Shown here piece by piece: positions 1 to 5,120 of a stretch of 6,872 nt of DNA. Below the pieces are notes generated by a model. The model did not search any database. It was not told the origin of the DNA and was given only the letters and a program-made list of their open reading frames with translations. Source of the stretch: CAZBWE01 sp964495465. Lineage in GTDB: Bacteria > Planctomycetota > Phycisphaerae > Sedimentisphaerales > Anaerobacaceae. The stretch is taken from contig CAZBWE010000109.1 of NCBI GenBank assembly GCA_964495465.1, positions 1-6,872 of the forward strand. The letters run 5' to 3'. The stretch's first letter is position 1, and each line of letters begins with the position of its first letter. The position numbers were made by a program, and so were the translations under genes.

Positions 1-275
1 CAAAATCCGACAAACAAAACCAAAAATATTTGTTATTTTCACTCATCTCTGTGTTTTCCTTGTCCGGCGTAGCCCTTCGTAGCTTTATGCGAAGAAGGGG
101 CGAAGACGGATGCGTCCTTAGCGGTACCGCCCCAAAAAAATCGCCAAGACACCAAGTACTCTTTTTATTACTAAAAGACTGCGTCAATCTGTGTAAATCA
201 GTGTCTAATAAATAATTCGTGCGAATTTGTGGTTATTTTTTTATCGTATCTCTGTGTTCTCTGTGACCTCTGTGG
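1..275. other. non-coding region downstream of rnr, filled with short interspersed repeats
   Basis: I see no credible gene here. An open frame at 30-215 runs through palindromic repeat sequence and has no ribosome-binding site. Several repeat-like modules sit side by side. They are a hairpin module at 61-110, a perfect 10-bp palindrome GCGGTACCGC at 121-130, a doubled CCAAG (CCAAGACACCAAG) at 144-156, the palindrome AATTCGTGCGAATT at 214-227, and a tandem CTCTGTG module at 250-276. From memory, similar strings recur in many uncultured bacterial genomes; this was not tested. No U-tract terminator for rnr is evident. Confidence 0.6.
61..110. repeat. palindromic (REP-like) repeat module
   Basis: CTTCGTA at 75-81 pairs with TGCGAAG at 88-94 (seven pairs, one G-U) around the loop GCTTTA. 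An outer TCCG at 63-66 can pair with CGGA at 107-110, and GCC at 72-74 with GGC at 99-101. The GC-rich module sits in AT-rich surroundings next to other repeat modules. This suggests a dispersed palindromic element rather than a terminator, because no T-tract follows. Confidence 0.5.
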
Positions 276-279
276 CTAA
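250..279. repeat. CTCTGTG interspersed repeat, three tandem 9-bp units, overlapping the rnr stop
   Basis: CTCTGTG occurs three times in a row with a 9-bp period, at 250-258, 259-267 and 268-276, and is followed by TAAA. On the minus strand the module begins TTTAGCCACAGAGG, so the rnr stop codon TAG (278-276) is part of the module's edge. The exact period and the abrupt junction with the gene are seen directly. That it belongs to a widespread dispersed family is recollection. Confidence 0.6.
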
Positions 280-2159
280 AGATGGATAGGTGCGACATTC
301 AATTGTCGTGCCGGCACATTCACGGATACTATACGCACTTTCATCGGCTGTCCCATACGGATACTGCGTCCGGATTGATTAGTTATACTTTGGGTCTTTT
401 TATTGAAATTCCATTGGCCGGGTCCCAAATCGCCCATTTGCACCAGCCCTTCTATACCGTATTTTTTGGACTGCACAAACACGCCGAAGTTCGTCAGGCC
501 GGTAACGATGCAATCCATTTCATCTCCGATTTTCTTGCTTAACATCTGCAATATCAGAACTGTCGTCAGCTCTTTCTCGGCATCGTCGGCCCTCTGCTCG
601 GTAAAGGTAATATGTTTTCCGATTTCTACCAGGTCCGGTCCATTTGTCATTCTGAGTCCGCCGTTGGTGGACGAAGAATCTGGCCGGCGAGGAGATTTAT
701 CACTTCGGCGCAAATAATCCTCCAGCACGCGATGGACGAGCAAATCTGCATAGCGTCGTATCGGGCTGGTAAAGTGACAGTAATTAGTTGATGCCAGCGC
801 ATAATGGCCTATATGCGATGGTGCATACTCTGCCTTCTCGAAGCTTCGCAGCACCGCCATATTAACTGCGAACGAGTTGTCTCTGCCTTTGACAGCAGCC
901 AGTAAATCCTGTATATCGCTTCGACCGGGCGTCTTGGGCAGACTGTAACCGAACGCACGAACAAGCTGCGACAGGTTTTTCATACTCAAAGCGTCCGGAT
1001 CAGGATGTATACGCCGCATAAAATTGATATTAAGCCGGTCTAACAGAGACGCAACCGCATCATTCGCCTCGACCATAAACATCTCTATCATTGTATGCGG
1101 ATAGCTCGTATCAGCCGGCTTGGCATCTACAACCTGGCCGGATTTATCCATCACCAGTTCCATCTCCGGCAAATCCAGGTGTATCATTCCGTTCTTTGTT
1201 CGTCGTCTCTCAATAATTCGACTGAGCGTCTCCATTTTTTTTAGAAGCTCAATCACTTCTGGCTTGACATCTTTTGTCCGGCCTTTCAGGGCTTTGTCCG
1301 CCTGTTCATAAGTCAGCCGTTGTGTCGATTCAATAGTGCTGTTTGCAAATCTTCGCGCTACGACCTTGCCATTTTTGTCGTAGGTTAAATACACGCTTTT
1401 ACAGAAGCGTCTTTGTCCCGGCTGAAGACTGCACACCCCGTTACTTAATATCTCCGGCAGCATCGGNNNNNNNNNNNNNNNNNNNNNNNNNNNNNNNNNN
1501 NNNNNNNNNNNNNNNNNNNNNNNNNNNNNNNNNNNNNNNNNNNNNNNNNNNNNNNNNNNNNNNNNNCCGCGTGCATGGTATTTTTCAGTTGGGTATGTGA
1601 GTATTTCGACAACGACCTTATCTTTTTCTTTGGCACCTTTTGCAGCGATATCGTCAACGGAGATTGGCTCGAAAAAGCTCGCTCCATCCGGCTGAACAAT
1701 CCACCCTTCAGGATGTTTCAATAGCGTCCCGACGAATTTATTTTGTGCCCGTTCGAGAATCTGGATTATTTCACCGGTATATCGCATCTGGCCGGCTCGT
1801 TTGCCCTCCTTTTTAACTCGTGCTAAAACAATATCACCGGTCATCGCTCCTTCTGTGGCATTGGGTGGAACGAATAAATCTCCGTGTGAATTCGGCTCCA
1901 GTGGTATGATGAATCCGAATCCCTTGGGATTCGCCCTGAATGTCCCCACAATTTGACCGGCCAGAGAGGGAAGCATTACAAGGTTCTTTGAACCTATCAC
2001 AATATGACCTGCTCTGCGCAATTGCTCGAATGCCGCCTTGAATTCCGGGTAGTCTTCGGTGTTTACGCCCAGTGCCTTGGCCAATTGTGAAGCTTTCACA
2101 GGCCGGTAATCCGAGTGTTTCAGCAGGTTAACTATTCTTTTTTTAAAAACCTCTGCCAT
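276..2159 (-). CDS. rnr: ribonuclease R (3'-5' exoribonuclease, RNB family), interrupted by an assembly gap
   Basis: This enzyme degrades structured RNA processively 3'-5' and takes part in mRNA and rRNA decay and quality control. The domain order is that of RNase R. An N-terminal winged helix covers roughly residues 5-65 (FKKRIVNLLKHSDYRPVKAS). Two cold-shock RNA-binding domains follow (FRANPKGFGFIIPL; KFVGTLLKHPEGWIVQP), then the RNB domain (PMLPEILSNGVCSL; HFTSPIRRYADLLVHR) and a C-terminal S1 domain (CIVTGLTNFGVFV). I chose ATG at 2159 over the upstream in-frame TTG at 2162 because AAGG lies seven bases before it. The run of Ns replaces the start of the RNB domain, including the expected DxxDARDxDD metal-binding aspartates. 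The protein ends soon after S1 and lacks the long basic tail of the E. coli enzyme. A loop before the IGKHITFTEQRADDAEKE helix is encoded partly by a palindromic repeat. It is probably the last gene of the TPR-rpsT-rnr operon. Confidence 0.95.
   Translation of the reverse strand: MAEVFKKRIVNLLKHSDYRPVKASQLAKALGVNTEDYPEFKAAFEQLRRAGHIVIGSKNLVMLPSLAGQIVGTFRANPKGFGFIIPLEPNSHGDLFVPPNATEGAMTGDIVLARVKKEGKRAGQMRYTGEIIQILERAQNKFVGTLLKHPEGWIVQPDGASFFEPISVDDIAAKGAKEKDKVVVEILTYPTEKYHARXXXXXXXXXXXXXXXXXXXXXXXXXXXXXXXXXXPMLPEILSNGVCSLQPGQRRFCKSVYLTYDKNGKVVARRFANSTIESTQRLTYEQADKALKGRTKDVKPEVIELLKKMETLSRIIERRRTKNGMIHLDLPEMELVMDKSGQVVDAKPADTSYPHTMIEMFMVEANDAVASLLDRLNINFMRRIHPDPDALSMKNLSQLVRAFGYSLPKTPGRSDIQDLLAAVKGRDNSFAVNMAVLRSFEKAEYAPSHIGHYALASTNYCHFTSPIRRYADLLVHRVLEDYLRRSDKSPRRPDSSSTNGGLRMTNGPDLVEIGKHITFTEQRADDAEKELTTVLILQMLSKKIGDEMDCIVTGLTNFGVFVQSKKYGIEGLVQMGDLGPGQWNFNKKTQSITNQSGRSIRMGQPMKVRIVSVNVPARQLNVAPIHL
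641..690. repeat. palindromic repeat inserted in frame within rnr
   Basis: ATTCT (649-653) and GTCCGCC (656-662) pair with GGTGGAC (666-672) and AGAAT (675-679). The loop is GTT and a symmetric GA/GA step separates the two helices, giving 12 pairs including one G-U. Read on the minus strand in the rnr frame, it encodes part of a low-complexity stretch, SSSTNGGLRMTNGP. This lies in a linker that is also a variable loop in E. coli RNase R. The string resembles the dispersed TCATTCTGAG...CGAAGAATCT repeat seen in many bacterial genomes (recollection). The reading frame stays open through it. Confidence 0.65.
1467..1566. other. assembly gap (100 N) inside rnr
   Basis: Exactly 100 undetermined bases. 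The flanking peptides are TEKYHAR (end of the second cold-shock domain) and PMLPEILSNG (inside the RNB domain). Other RNase R proteins have roughly 120-130 residues between these points, whereas 100 bases code for about 33. The Ns are therefore probably a fixed-length scaffold placeholder and the true gap is several hundred bases. Confidence 0.9.
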
Positions 2160-2202
2160 CAAATTACCTTGGTATCATTCTAAATGTTTAGGGTATTTAG
2201 AC

Positions 2203-2217
2203 TGCGGTTTTACCGCA
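2203..2217. other. small hairpin between rpsT/orf65 and rnr
   Basis: TGCGGT and ACCGCA form a perfect 6-bp stem with a 3-nt loop, 44 bases upstream of the rnr start. No T-tract follows on either strand, so it is not an intrinsic terminator. It could be an mRNA processing or stability element between the two cistrons. This is inference. Confidence 0.3.
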
Positions 2218-2239
2218 AGTTTACACTATGGTTTTGTCG

Positions 2240-2437
2240 TTAGACCTCAGCAGCACAGCAACTTGAGCCATTTGGCCCCCTAACTTGTCCAGCTTTTTGT
2301 TGGAATTTGCCGAGAATAATCCGTTCTAAAATAAAAACACCCAACCAATTATTGTATCGACTGAGCGCTGTGTTTATCCGGTCTTTAATCAATTGCTCTG
2401 ACGAATCGACAAGATACCGGTATGTCTTATTGTCCAA
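2240..2437 (-). CDS. possible small hypothetical protein (65 aa) between rpsT and rnr
   Basis: I do not recognise this product. It is an open frame of 65 codons starting at TTG, 11 bases after the rpsT stop, on the operon strand. The N-terminal two thirds looks protein-like, with mixed charged and hydrophobic residues (YRYLVDSSEQLIKDRINTAL; NNWLGVFILERIILGKF). The last dozen residues (GPNGSSCCAAEV) look like read-through of non-coding DNA. There is no good ribosome-binding site at a normal distance; the nearest purine tract is AGGG within the end of rpsT. It could equally be a decayed gene or simply a spacer. No signal peptide or clear membrane segment is seen. Confidence 0.25.
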   Translation of the reverse strand: MDNKTYRYLVDSSEQLIKDRINTALSRYNNWLGVFILERIILGKFQQKAGQVRGPNGSSCCAAEV

Positions 2438-2448
2438 GACTATTGCGA

Positions 2449-2724
2449 TTATCCCTTTTTGTTCTTGAGCGCGTTGAGTTTTTTGGCGAGTCGTGATTTC
2501 TTTCGTGCAGCCGTTTTTTTATGCATTGTGCTGTTTGCAGCCGTCTTGTCCACTTTCCTGACCACTTCTCTATACTCTCTGGTTGCCGCCTCGACGTCAC
2601 CGCTGCTTAAAGCCGCTTCGAATCGCTTGATTTGTGTCTTTATCTGGCTTTTACGCGAGCGGTTCATCGTTCTTCTTTTGGCGTTTTGCCTTATCCTCTT
2701 TTTTGCTTGTAGCGAATGTGCCAC
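2449..2724 (-). CDS. rpsT: 30S ribosomal protein S20
   Basis: S20 is a small basic protein that binds 16S rRNA early in 30S assembly. The 91-residue sequence has the family hallmarks: AHSLQAKKRIRQNAKRR near the N-terminus, the NRSRKSQIKT segment, and the HKKTAARKKSRLAKKLN helix near the C-terminus. Length is close to the 87 residues of the E. coli protein. The start is GTG, preceded by AGGAG six bases upstream, so initiation is well supported despite the non-ATG codon. The gene lies 77 bases downstream of the TPR gene on the same strand and is probably cotranscribed with it. That spacer contains a TATAAA-like string but no convincing -35 box, so a separate rpsT promoter is uncertain. Confidence 0.96.
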   Translation of the reverse strand: MAHSLQAKKRIRQNAKRRTMNRSRKSQIKTQIKRFEAALSSGDVEAATREYREVVRKVDKTAANSTMHKKTAARKKSRLAKKLNALKNKKG

Positions 2725-2801
2725 TGAAATCTCCTGAATTCTTTGACTTCTTCTTTATCGTTTCGTTTATAACAATTCGTAAAACCAACCGATTGCCTGT
2801 T

Positions 2802-4193
2802 TTACCCTTTTTTATTTCTTAGCTTATCTACTCGCTGGCTGACATCGCTGTACGAAAAATCGATTTGTGCGAGTTTACGATATATTTCCAGCGCCTTTTC
2901 CGTATCACCGTTTTCCTCCATTGCACGGGCCAGATTATACCGCAATTCCTTGCCGATGTTATCGTCTTTTATTTCGTAAGAATTTATCGCCTGTGTAAAT
3001 ATGTCAATCGCGTCTGTAAACCACCCCTTCATAAAAAAGCAGTAGCCAATCTTATCCATTGCTGCTATCTTTCGTCTCGGGTCTTTTTGGGCCTCCTGGA
3101 AAAGCGGTATTGCCTCGTTATAGTGTTTATTGCGAAGCAGACATACGCCGTATTCGTACTTGAGCTGAAGGTCGGTTGGATAGTTTTCAACACAGAGCTT
3201 ATAATGTTGCAATTCGTAATCCTGTAATTGTCTCTGCAGTTCTTCCAGCACTTTATTCGCCTGTGCATCTCCCGGCTGGGCCTCAACCGCTGCTTTTGCC
3301 TCTTTTATCTTACGTTTGAATTGTTTTATTCTCAGCAGTCCCGCCCGCTGTTTATAGCTGAAATCATTTTTTGTTTTGTAGGCATTTTCCAGGAGCTGTA
3401 TCGCTTTATTTTCTGCTTCACCGGTTTGCAGCTCTGACAGCACCTCTGACAGGTTGAATATGTTCTTGGGCAAATTGGGATTCTGTAAATATTCTTTTTC
3501 AGCATCACGAACTGCTGAAACGCGGTAGCTTTCCGTTTTAACGACTCTTTCCTGGGAATATAGCTTGGCCTGCGCCTCGCTGTCTTTGATGGATTGTCTG
3601 AAATCCCCTTCCATATTGTATTTACCGCTGGCCATTGTCAGTTCTGCTGACAGGTTTTTGAAGTCTTCTGCTAATTGACCGTCGTTAGGTTTAAGTCTAA
3701 TGGCTCGTTGGCACGCCGCTAACGCCTTGTCATATTCACCAAGTGATGAATAGGATTCTTTTAGAAGGATATATGTTTGTAAAGATGGTTTCTCTGCCGC
3801 ATTATTTGTCTGAAAAATCAGATTGCCAAGCCACTTTGCTGTTTTTATATATCCGCCTTGTATCGATGCTTTCAGCATTGCCTCTGCATATGGAAGATGT
3901 TCAGGGTCTTTAGCGAAGAGATATTCGGCATTAAGCATTTGCTCGAGCGGCGTTTTACCCCGCATCCGTTTTACTCTTTCAACCATTGATGGTTTTTTGC
4001 TCCCTTTTCCCTGTCTTTGCAGGGCAAGTTCACAAAGTGGAAGATGGCCTTCTTCCAGTTCTTCCGGTGCATAGCGCAGGCCCTCAAGGTACATTTCTAT
4101 TGCGTAATCGTAGTTATTCGTTTCAGCTGCTTTTTGCCCCCTTTCGAAAAAGGCCTTTGCCTTTGCTGAATCTGAAGTAATTGCTTCCGACAT
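2802..4193 (-). CDS. TPR-repeat protein (463 aa), function unknown
   Basis: This is a soluble helical-repeat protein, probably a protein-interaction scaffold; no enzyme motif is seen. TPR-like helix pairs occur around residues 13-46 (FFERGQKAAETNNYDYAIEM), 141-174 (SYSSLGEYDKALAACQRAI), 344-376 (YGVCLLRNKHYNEAIPLF), 378-411 (IGYCFFMKGWFTDAIDIF) and 416-449 (NLARAMEENGDTEKALEIY). The segment between (about 280-330) is rich in K, E, A and Q and could form a coiled coil. There is no signal peptide or membrane helix, so it is likely cytoplasmic. It begins at ATG 4193 without a clear Shine-Dalgarno sequence; the upstream region has only GGGTAAAATAG. It is the first gene of the presumed operon with rpsT and rnr, under the promoter at 4235-4265. 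That placement suggests a role linked to translation or RNA metabolism, which is inference. Confidence 0.85.
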   Translation of the reverse strand: MSEAITSDSAKAKAFFERGQKAAETNNYDYAIEMYLEGLRYAPEELEEGHLPLCELALQRQGKGSKKPSMVERVKRMRGKTPLEQMLNAEYLFAKDPEHLPYAEAMLKASIQGGYIKTAKWLGNLIFQTNNAAEKPSLQTYILLKESYSSLGEYDKALAACQRAIRLKPNDGQLAEDFKNLSAELTMASGKYNMEGDFRQSIKDSEAQAKLYSQERVVKTESYRVSAVRDAEKEYLQNPNLPKNIFNLSEVLSELQTGEAENKAIQLLENAYKTKNDFSYKQRAGLLRIKQFKRKIKEAKAAVEAQPGDAQANKVLEELQRQLQDYELQHYKLCVENYPTDLQLKYEYGVCLLRNKHYNEAIPLFQEAQKDPRRKIAAMDKIGYCFFMKGWFTDAIDIFTQAINSYEIKDDNIGKELRYNLARAMEENGDTEKALEIYRKLAQIDFSYSDVSQRVDKLRNKKG

Positions 4194-4234
4194 CTATTTT
4201 ACCCAAATTACCATTTTTAATTTTTAACCTTTTT

Positions 4235-4265
4235 ATTATCGTATTATCCGGCAGGAGTTTGTCAA
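4235..4265 (-). promoter_or_regulatory. sigma70-like promoter of the TPR-rpsT-rnr operon
   Basis: On the minus strand there is a perfect TTGACA (4265-4260). It is followed after 16 bases by TACGAT (4243-4238), or after 19 bases by GATAAT (4240-4235). Either gives a leader of roughly 35-40 bases before the TPR start codon. Confidence 0.55.
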
Positions 4266-4360
4266 CAAATAAATAATCTTCTAATCAATCTACTTTTAGG
4301 CGATTTTAAACGTAAAATCAGCATTTCCAATAAGCTGCGGTTAATTTACTTTTCTAATAG

Positions 4361-4419
4361 ACAATACAATGTGTAAGTTTTACATGTTGCTTGATTTGTT
4401 TTCTTGATATTTGTATTGT
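4361..4419. repeat. long imperfect inverted repeat in the divergent intergenic region
   Basis: ACAATACAA (4361-4369) is perfectly complementary to TTGTATTGT (4411-4419). A nested hairpin TGTAA/TTACA (4372-4376 with 4380-4384, loop GTT) lies inside the left half and can extend by G-U pairs. It lies directly upstream of the TTGACA box at 4446. It may be a transcribed structure or a protein-binding site. The rest of 4266-4445 shows nothing else I can support. Confidence 0.4.
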
Positions 4420-4445
4420 GATGCTGGAAAATTTTTATAACTCTA

Positions 4446-4474
4446 TTGACACAGAAGACATAACAGTGGAGAAT
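4446..4474 (+). promoter_or_regulatory. candidate promoter of RNA unit 1
   Basis: Perfect TTGACA (4446-4451), 17-base spacer, then GAGAAT (4469-4474; four of six consensus positions). Transcription would start near 4481, only about 70 bases before an intrinsic terminator. Confidence 0.45.
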
Positions 4475-4479
4475 CGGAC

Positions 4480-4553
4480 TGGCTGCGTGATTAGTCAAGG
4501 AGGGCTTGTTACGTATAACCTGAAGCCCTGGGTATAATCCAGGGCTTTTTTTT
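4480..4553 (+). ncRNA. RNA unit 1: short structured RNA with competing antiterminator and terminator
   Basis: The predicted transcript is about 74 nt with no ORF. Segment A, AGGGCTT (4501-4507), and segment C, AGGGCTT (4541-4547), are identical. Both are complementary to segment B, AAGCCCT (4523-4529). A-B pairing is reinforced by GTTA/TAAC (4508-4511 with 4516-4519), giving a hairpin with loop CGTA and bulge CTG. B-C pairing forms the terminator. The two folds are mutually exclusive, the classic layout of an attenuator. A small 5' hairpin GACTGG/TTAGTC is also possible. It could be a small RNA or a leader; no ORF of note follows within about 230 bases. Confidence 0.5.
4523..4553 (+). terminator. 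intrinsic terminator of RNA unit 1
   Basis: AAGCCCTGG (4523-4531) and CCAGGGCTT (4539-4547) form a perfect 9-bp stem with loop GTATAAT. A run of Ts to 4553 follows on the plus strand. The direction is clear because the T-tract is on one side only. Confidence 0.85.
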
Positions 4554-4635
4554 CTACGCTCATATTTATAAATTAGCGAGTTGCATAATCTTACAGGGCT
4601 TTCGTAAAAATTATTGTTTTTATAGAACTTTTCTC

Positions 4636-4664
4636 TTGACATCTTTTGATAAACGTGCTAATTT
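4636..4664 (+). promoter_or_regulatory. candidate promoter of RNA unit 2
   Basis: Perfect TTGACA (4636-4641), a 17-base spacer ending in TGC, and TAATTT (4659-4664). The TG at 4656-4657 makes an extended -10 element. Transcription would begin around 4670, at the base of a long nested stem. Confidence 0.55.
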
Positions 4665-4786
4665 TACAAACCAATGTCGGGTGTGTGAAAGCGAGACGTG
4701 AGTTTTGTTCAATGCTTTCCTCCCGAGCGAAGGCTATTGGAATTGTTTTCGTTTGTTAAGGGAAAAAGGATAACAGGAGGTTGGGA

Positions 4787-4873
4787 ATGGATTTCGTTAT
4801 CTGCATTTCTTGTATTTTTTCTTACTCCCCATATTTCAAGAGATTTGTGATTTCAAAGGCGCTTATGCCTTAA
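4787..4873 (+). CDS. possible small peptide (28 aa) within RNA unit 2
   Basis: The ATG is preceded by a perfect AGGAGG (4775-4780) at six bases, the strongest ribosome-binding site in the window. The peptide begins MDFVICISCIFSYSPYF and continues KRFVISKALMP. It has a hydrophobic N-terminal half with a CxxC pair (C6, C9), then basic residues K18, R19 and K24. It is shorter than a typical membrane helix plus flanks but falls in the size range of leader peptides and type I toxin peptides. I recognise no family. Initiation lies in the loop of a 6-bp hairpin, and upstream CCTCC (4719-4723) could also mask GGAGG. Translation may therefore be structure-controlled (inference). A second tiny ORF at 4876-4926 has no ribosome-binding site. 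Confidence 0.45.
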   Translation: MDFVICISCIFSYSPYFKRFVISKALMP

Positions 4874-4955
4874 GTATGTGCTGCATAAAAATGTTGCAAG
4901 TGCAAGCTGGCGCTTTAGCCATATAAGAATAAAGGCACTTTGCAACAGCGAGGAA

Positions 4956-4987
4956 GGGGGACGAACGGATTCGTCTCCCGCTTTTTT
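4956..4987 (+). terminator. intrinsic terminator of RNA unit 2
   Basis: GGGGGACGAA (4956-4965) and TTCGTCTCCC (4970-4979) form a 10-bp stem with one G-U pair and a CGGA tetraloop. After GC comes a run of six Ts (4982-4987). Confidence 0.85.
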
Positions 4988-5085
4988 GTGCGTTTCTTGG
5001 CGATTATTATAGCTCTCATATCTTAAAAAATCCCACTTTTTATATAGATAATGCGCTTTTTGCAAAAAATCAGTATTTCTACGCA

Positions 5086-5115
5086 TAGACATCCTTACTC
5101 ATATTTTGAGATAAT
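5086..5115 (+). promoter_or_regulatory. candidate promoter of RNA unit 3
   Basis: TAGACA (5086-5091; five of six consensus) and GATAAT (5110-5115; five of six) are separated by 18 bases. AT-rich sequence follows, with a start expected near 5122. Confidence 0.45.
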
Positions 5116-5120
5116 ATATA

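Larger units (their letters stand above)
4670..4987 (+). ncRNA. RNA unit 2: about 318-nt structured transcript containing a 28-codon ORF
   Basis: The 5' domain is a stack of nested helices: CCAAT/ATTGG (4671-4675 with 4736-4740), CGGG/CCCG (4678-4681 with 4722-4725), and GAAAGC/GCTTTC (4687-4692 with 4714-4719). A hairpin GATAAC/GTTATC (4769-4774 with 4796-4801) then displays the ribosome-binding site and start codon of a small ORF in its loop. The 3' part holds hairpin AAGGC/GCCTT over the ORF stop (4856-4871). Next comes a 12-bp stem with one bulge, TGTTGCAA+GTGC with GCAC+TTGCAACA (4892-4903 with 4935-4947), and last the terminator. I find no match to the conserved cores of RNase P RNA, tmRNA, SRP RNA or 6S RNA. 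It may be a dual-function RNA, a structured toxin-like mRNA, or a regulatory RNA. Confidence 0.6.

Noticed and set aside
30..215. 61-codon open frame at the left edge
   Set aside because: It lies across palindromic repeat modules with no ribosome-binding site; its translation is simply repeat sequence.
2438..2465. Possible -1 frameshift at AAAAAGGG near the end of rpsT into the 65-codon frame
   Set aside because: The reading frame is indeed open in -1, but the heptamer is C AAA AAG rather than the canonical A AAA AAG, no stimulatory stem is seen, and S20 is complete without it.
2449..2822. Shared C-terminal NKKG in S20 and the TPR protein as a sign of duplication
   Set aside because: Only four residues agree, with different codons and different upstream sequence; chance in Lys-rich tails is sufficient.
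4346..4642. 98-codon open frame on the minus strand
   Set aside because: It crosses the promoter and terminator of RNA unit 1 and the inverted repeat. Its composition is that of AT-rich spacer, and it resembles no family I know.
4670..4987. RNase P RNA, tmRNA, SRP RNA or 6S RNA as the identity of RNA unit 2
   Set aside because: I looked for the conserved cores (GAGGAAAGTCC-type, the tmRNA T-arm with CCA end, the GGAAGCAG SRP loop, a 5'-3' closing helix with central bubble) and found none.
4853..5092. 79-codon open frame on the minus strand
   Set aside because: It runs antisense through RNA unit 2's stems and terminator, has no ribosome-binding site, and its sequence is explained by the RNA structures on the other strand.
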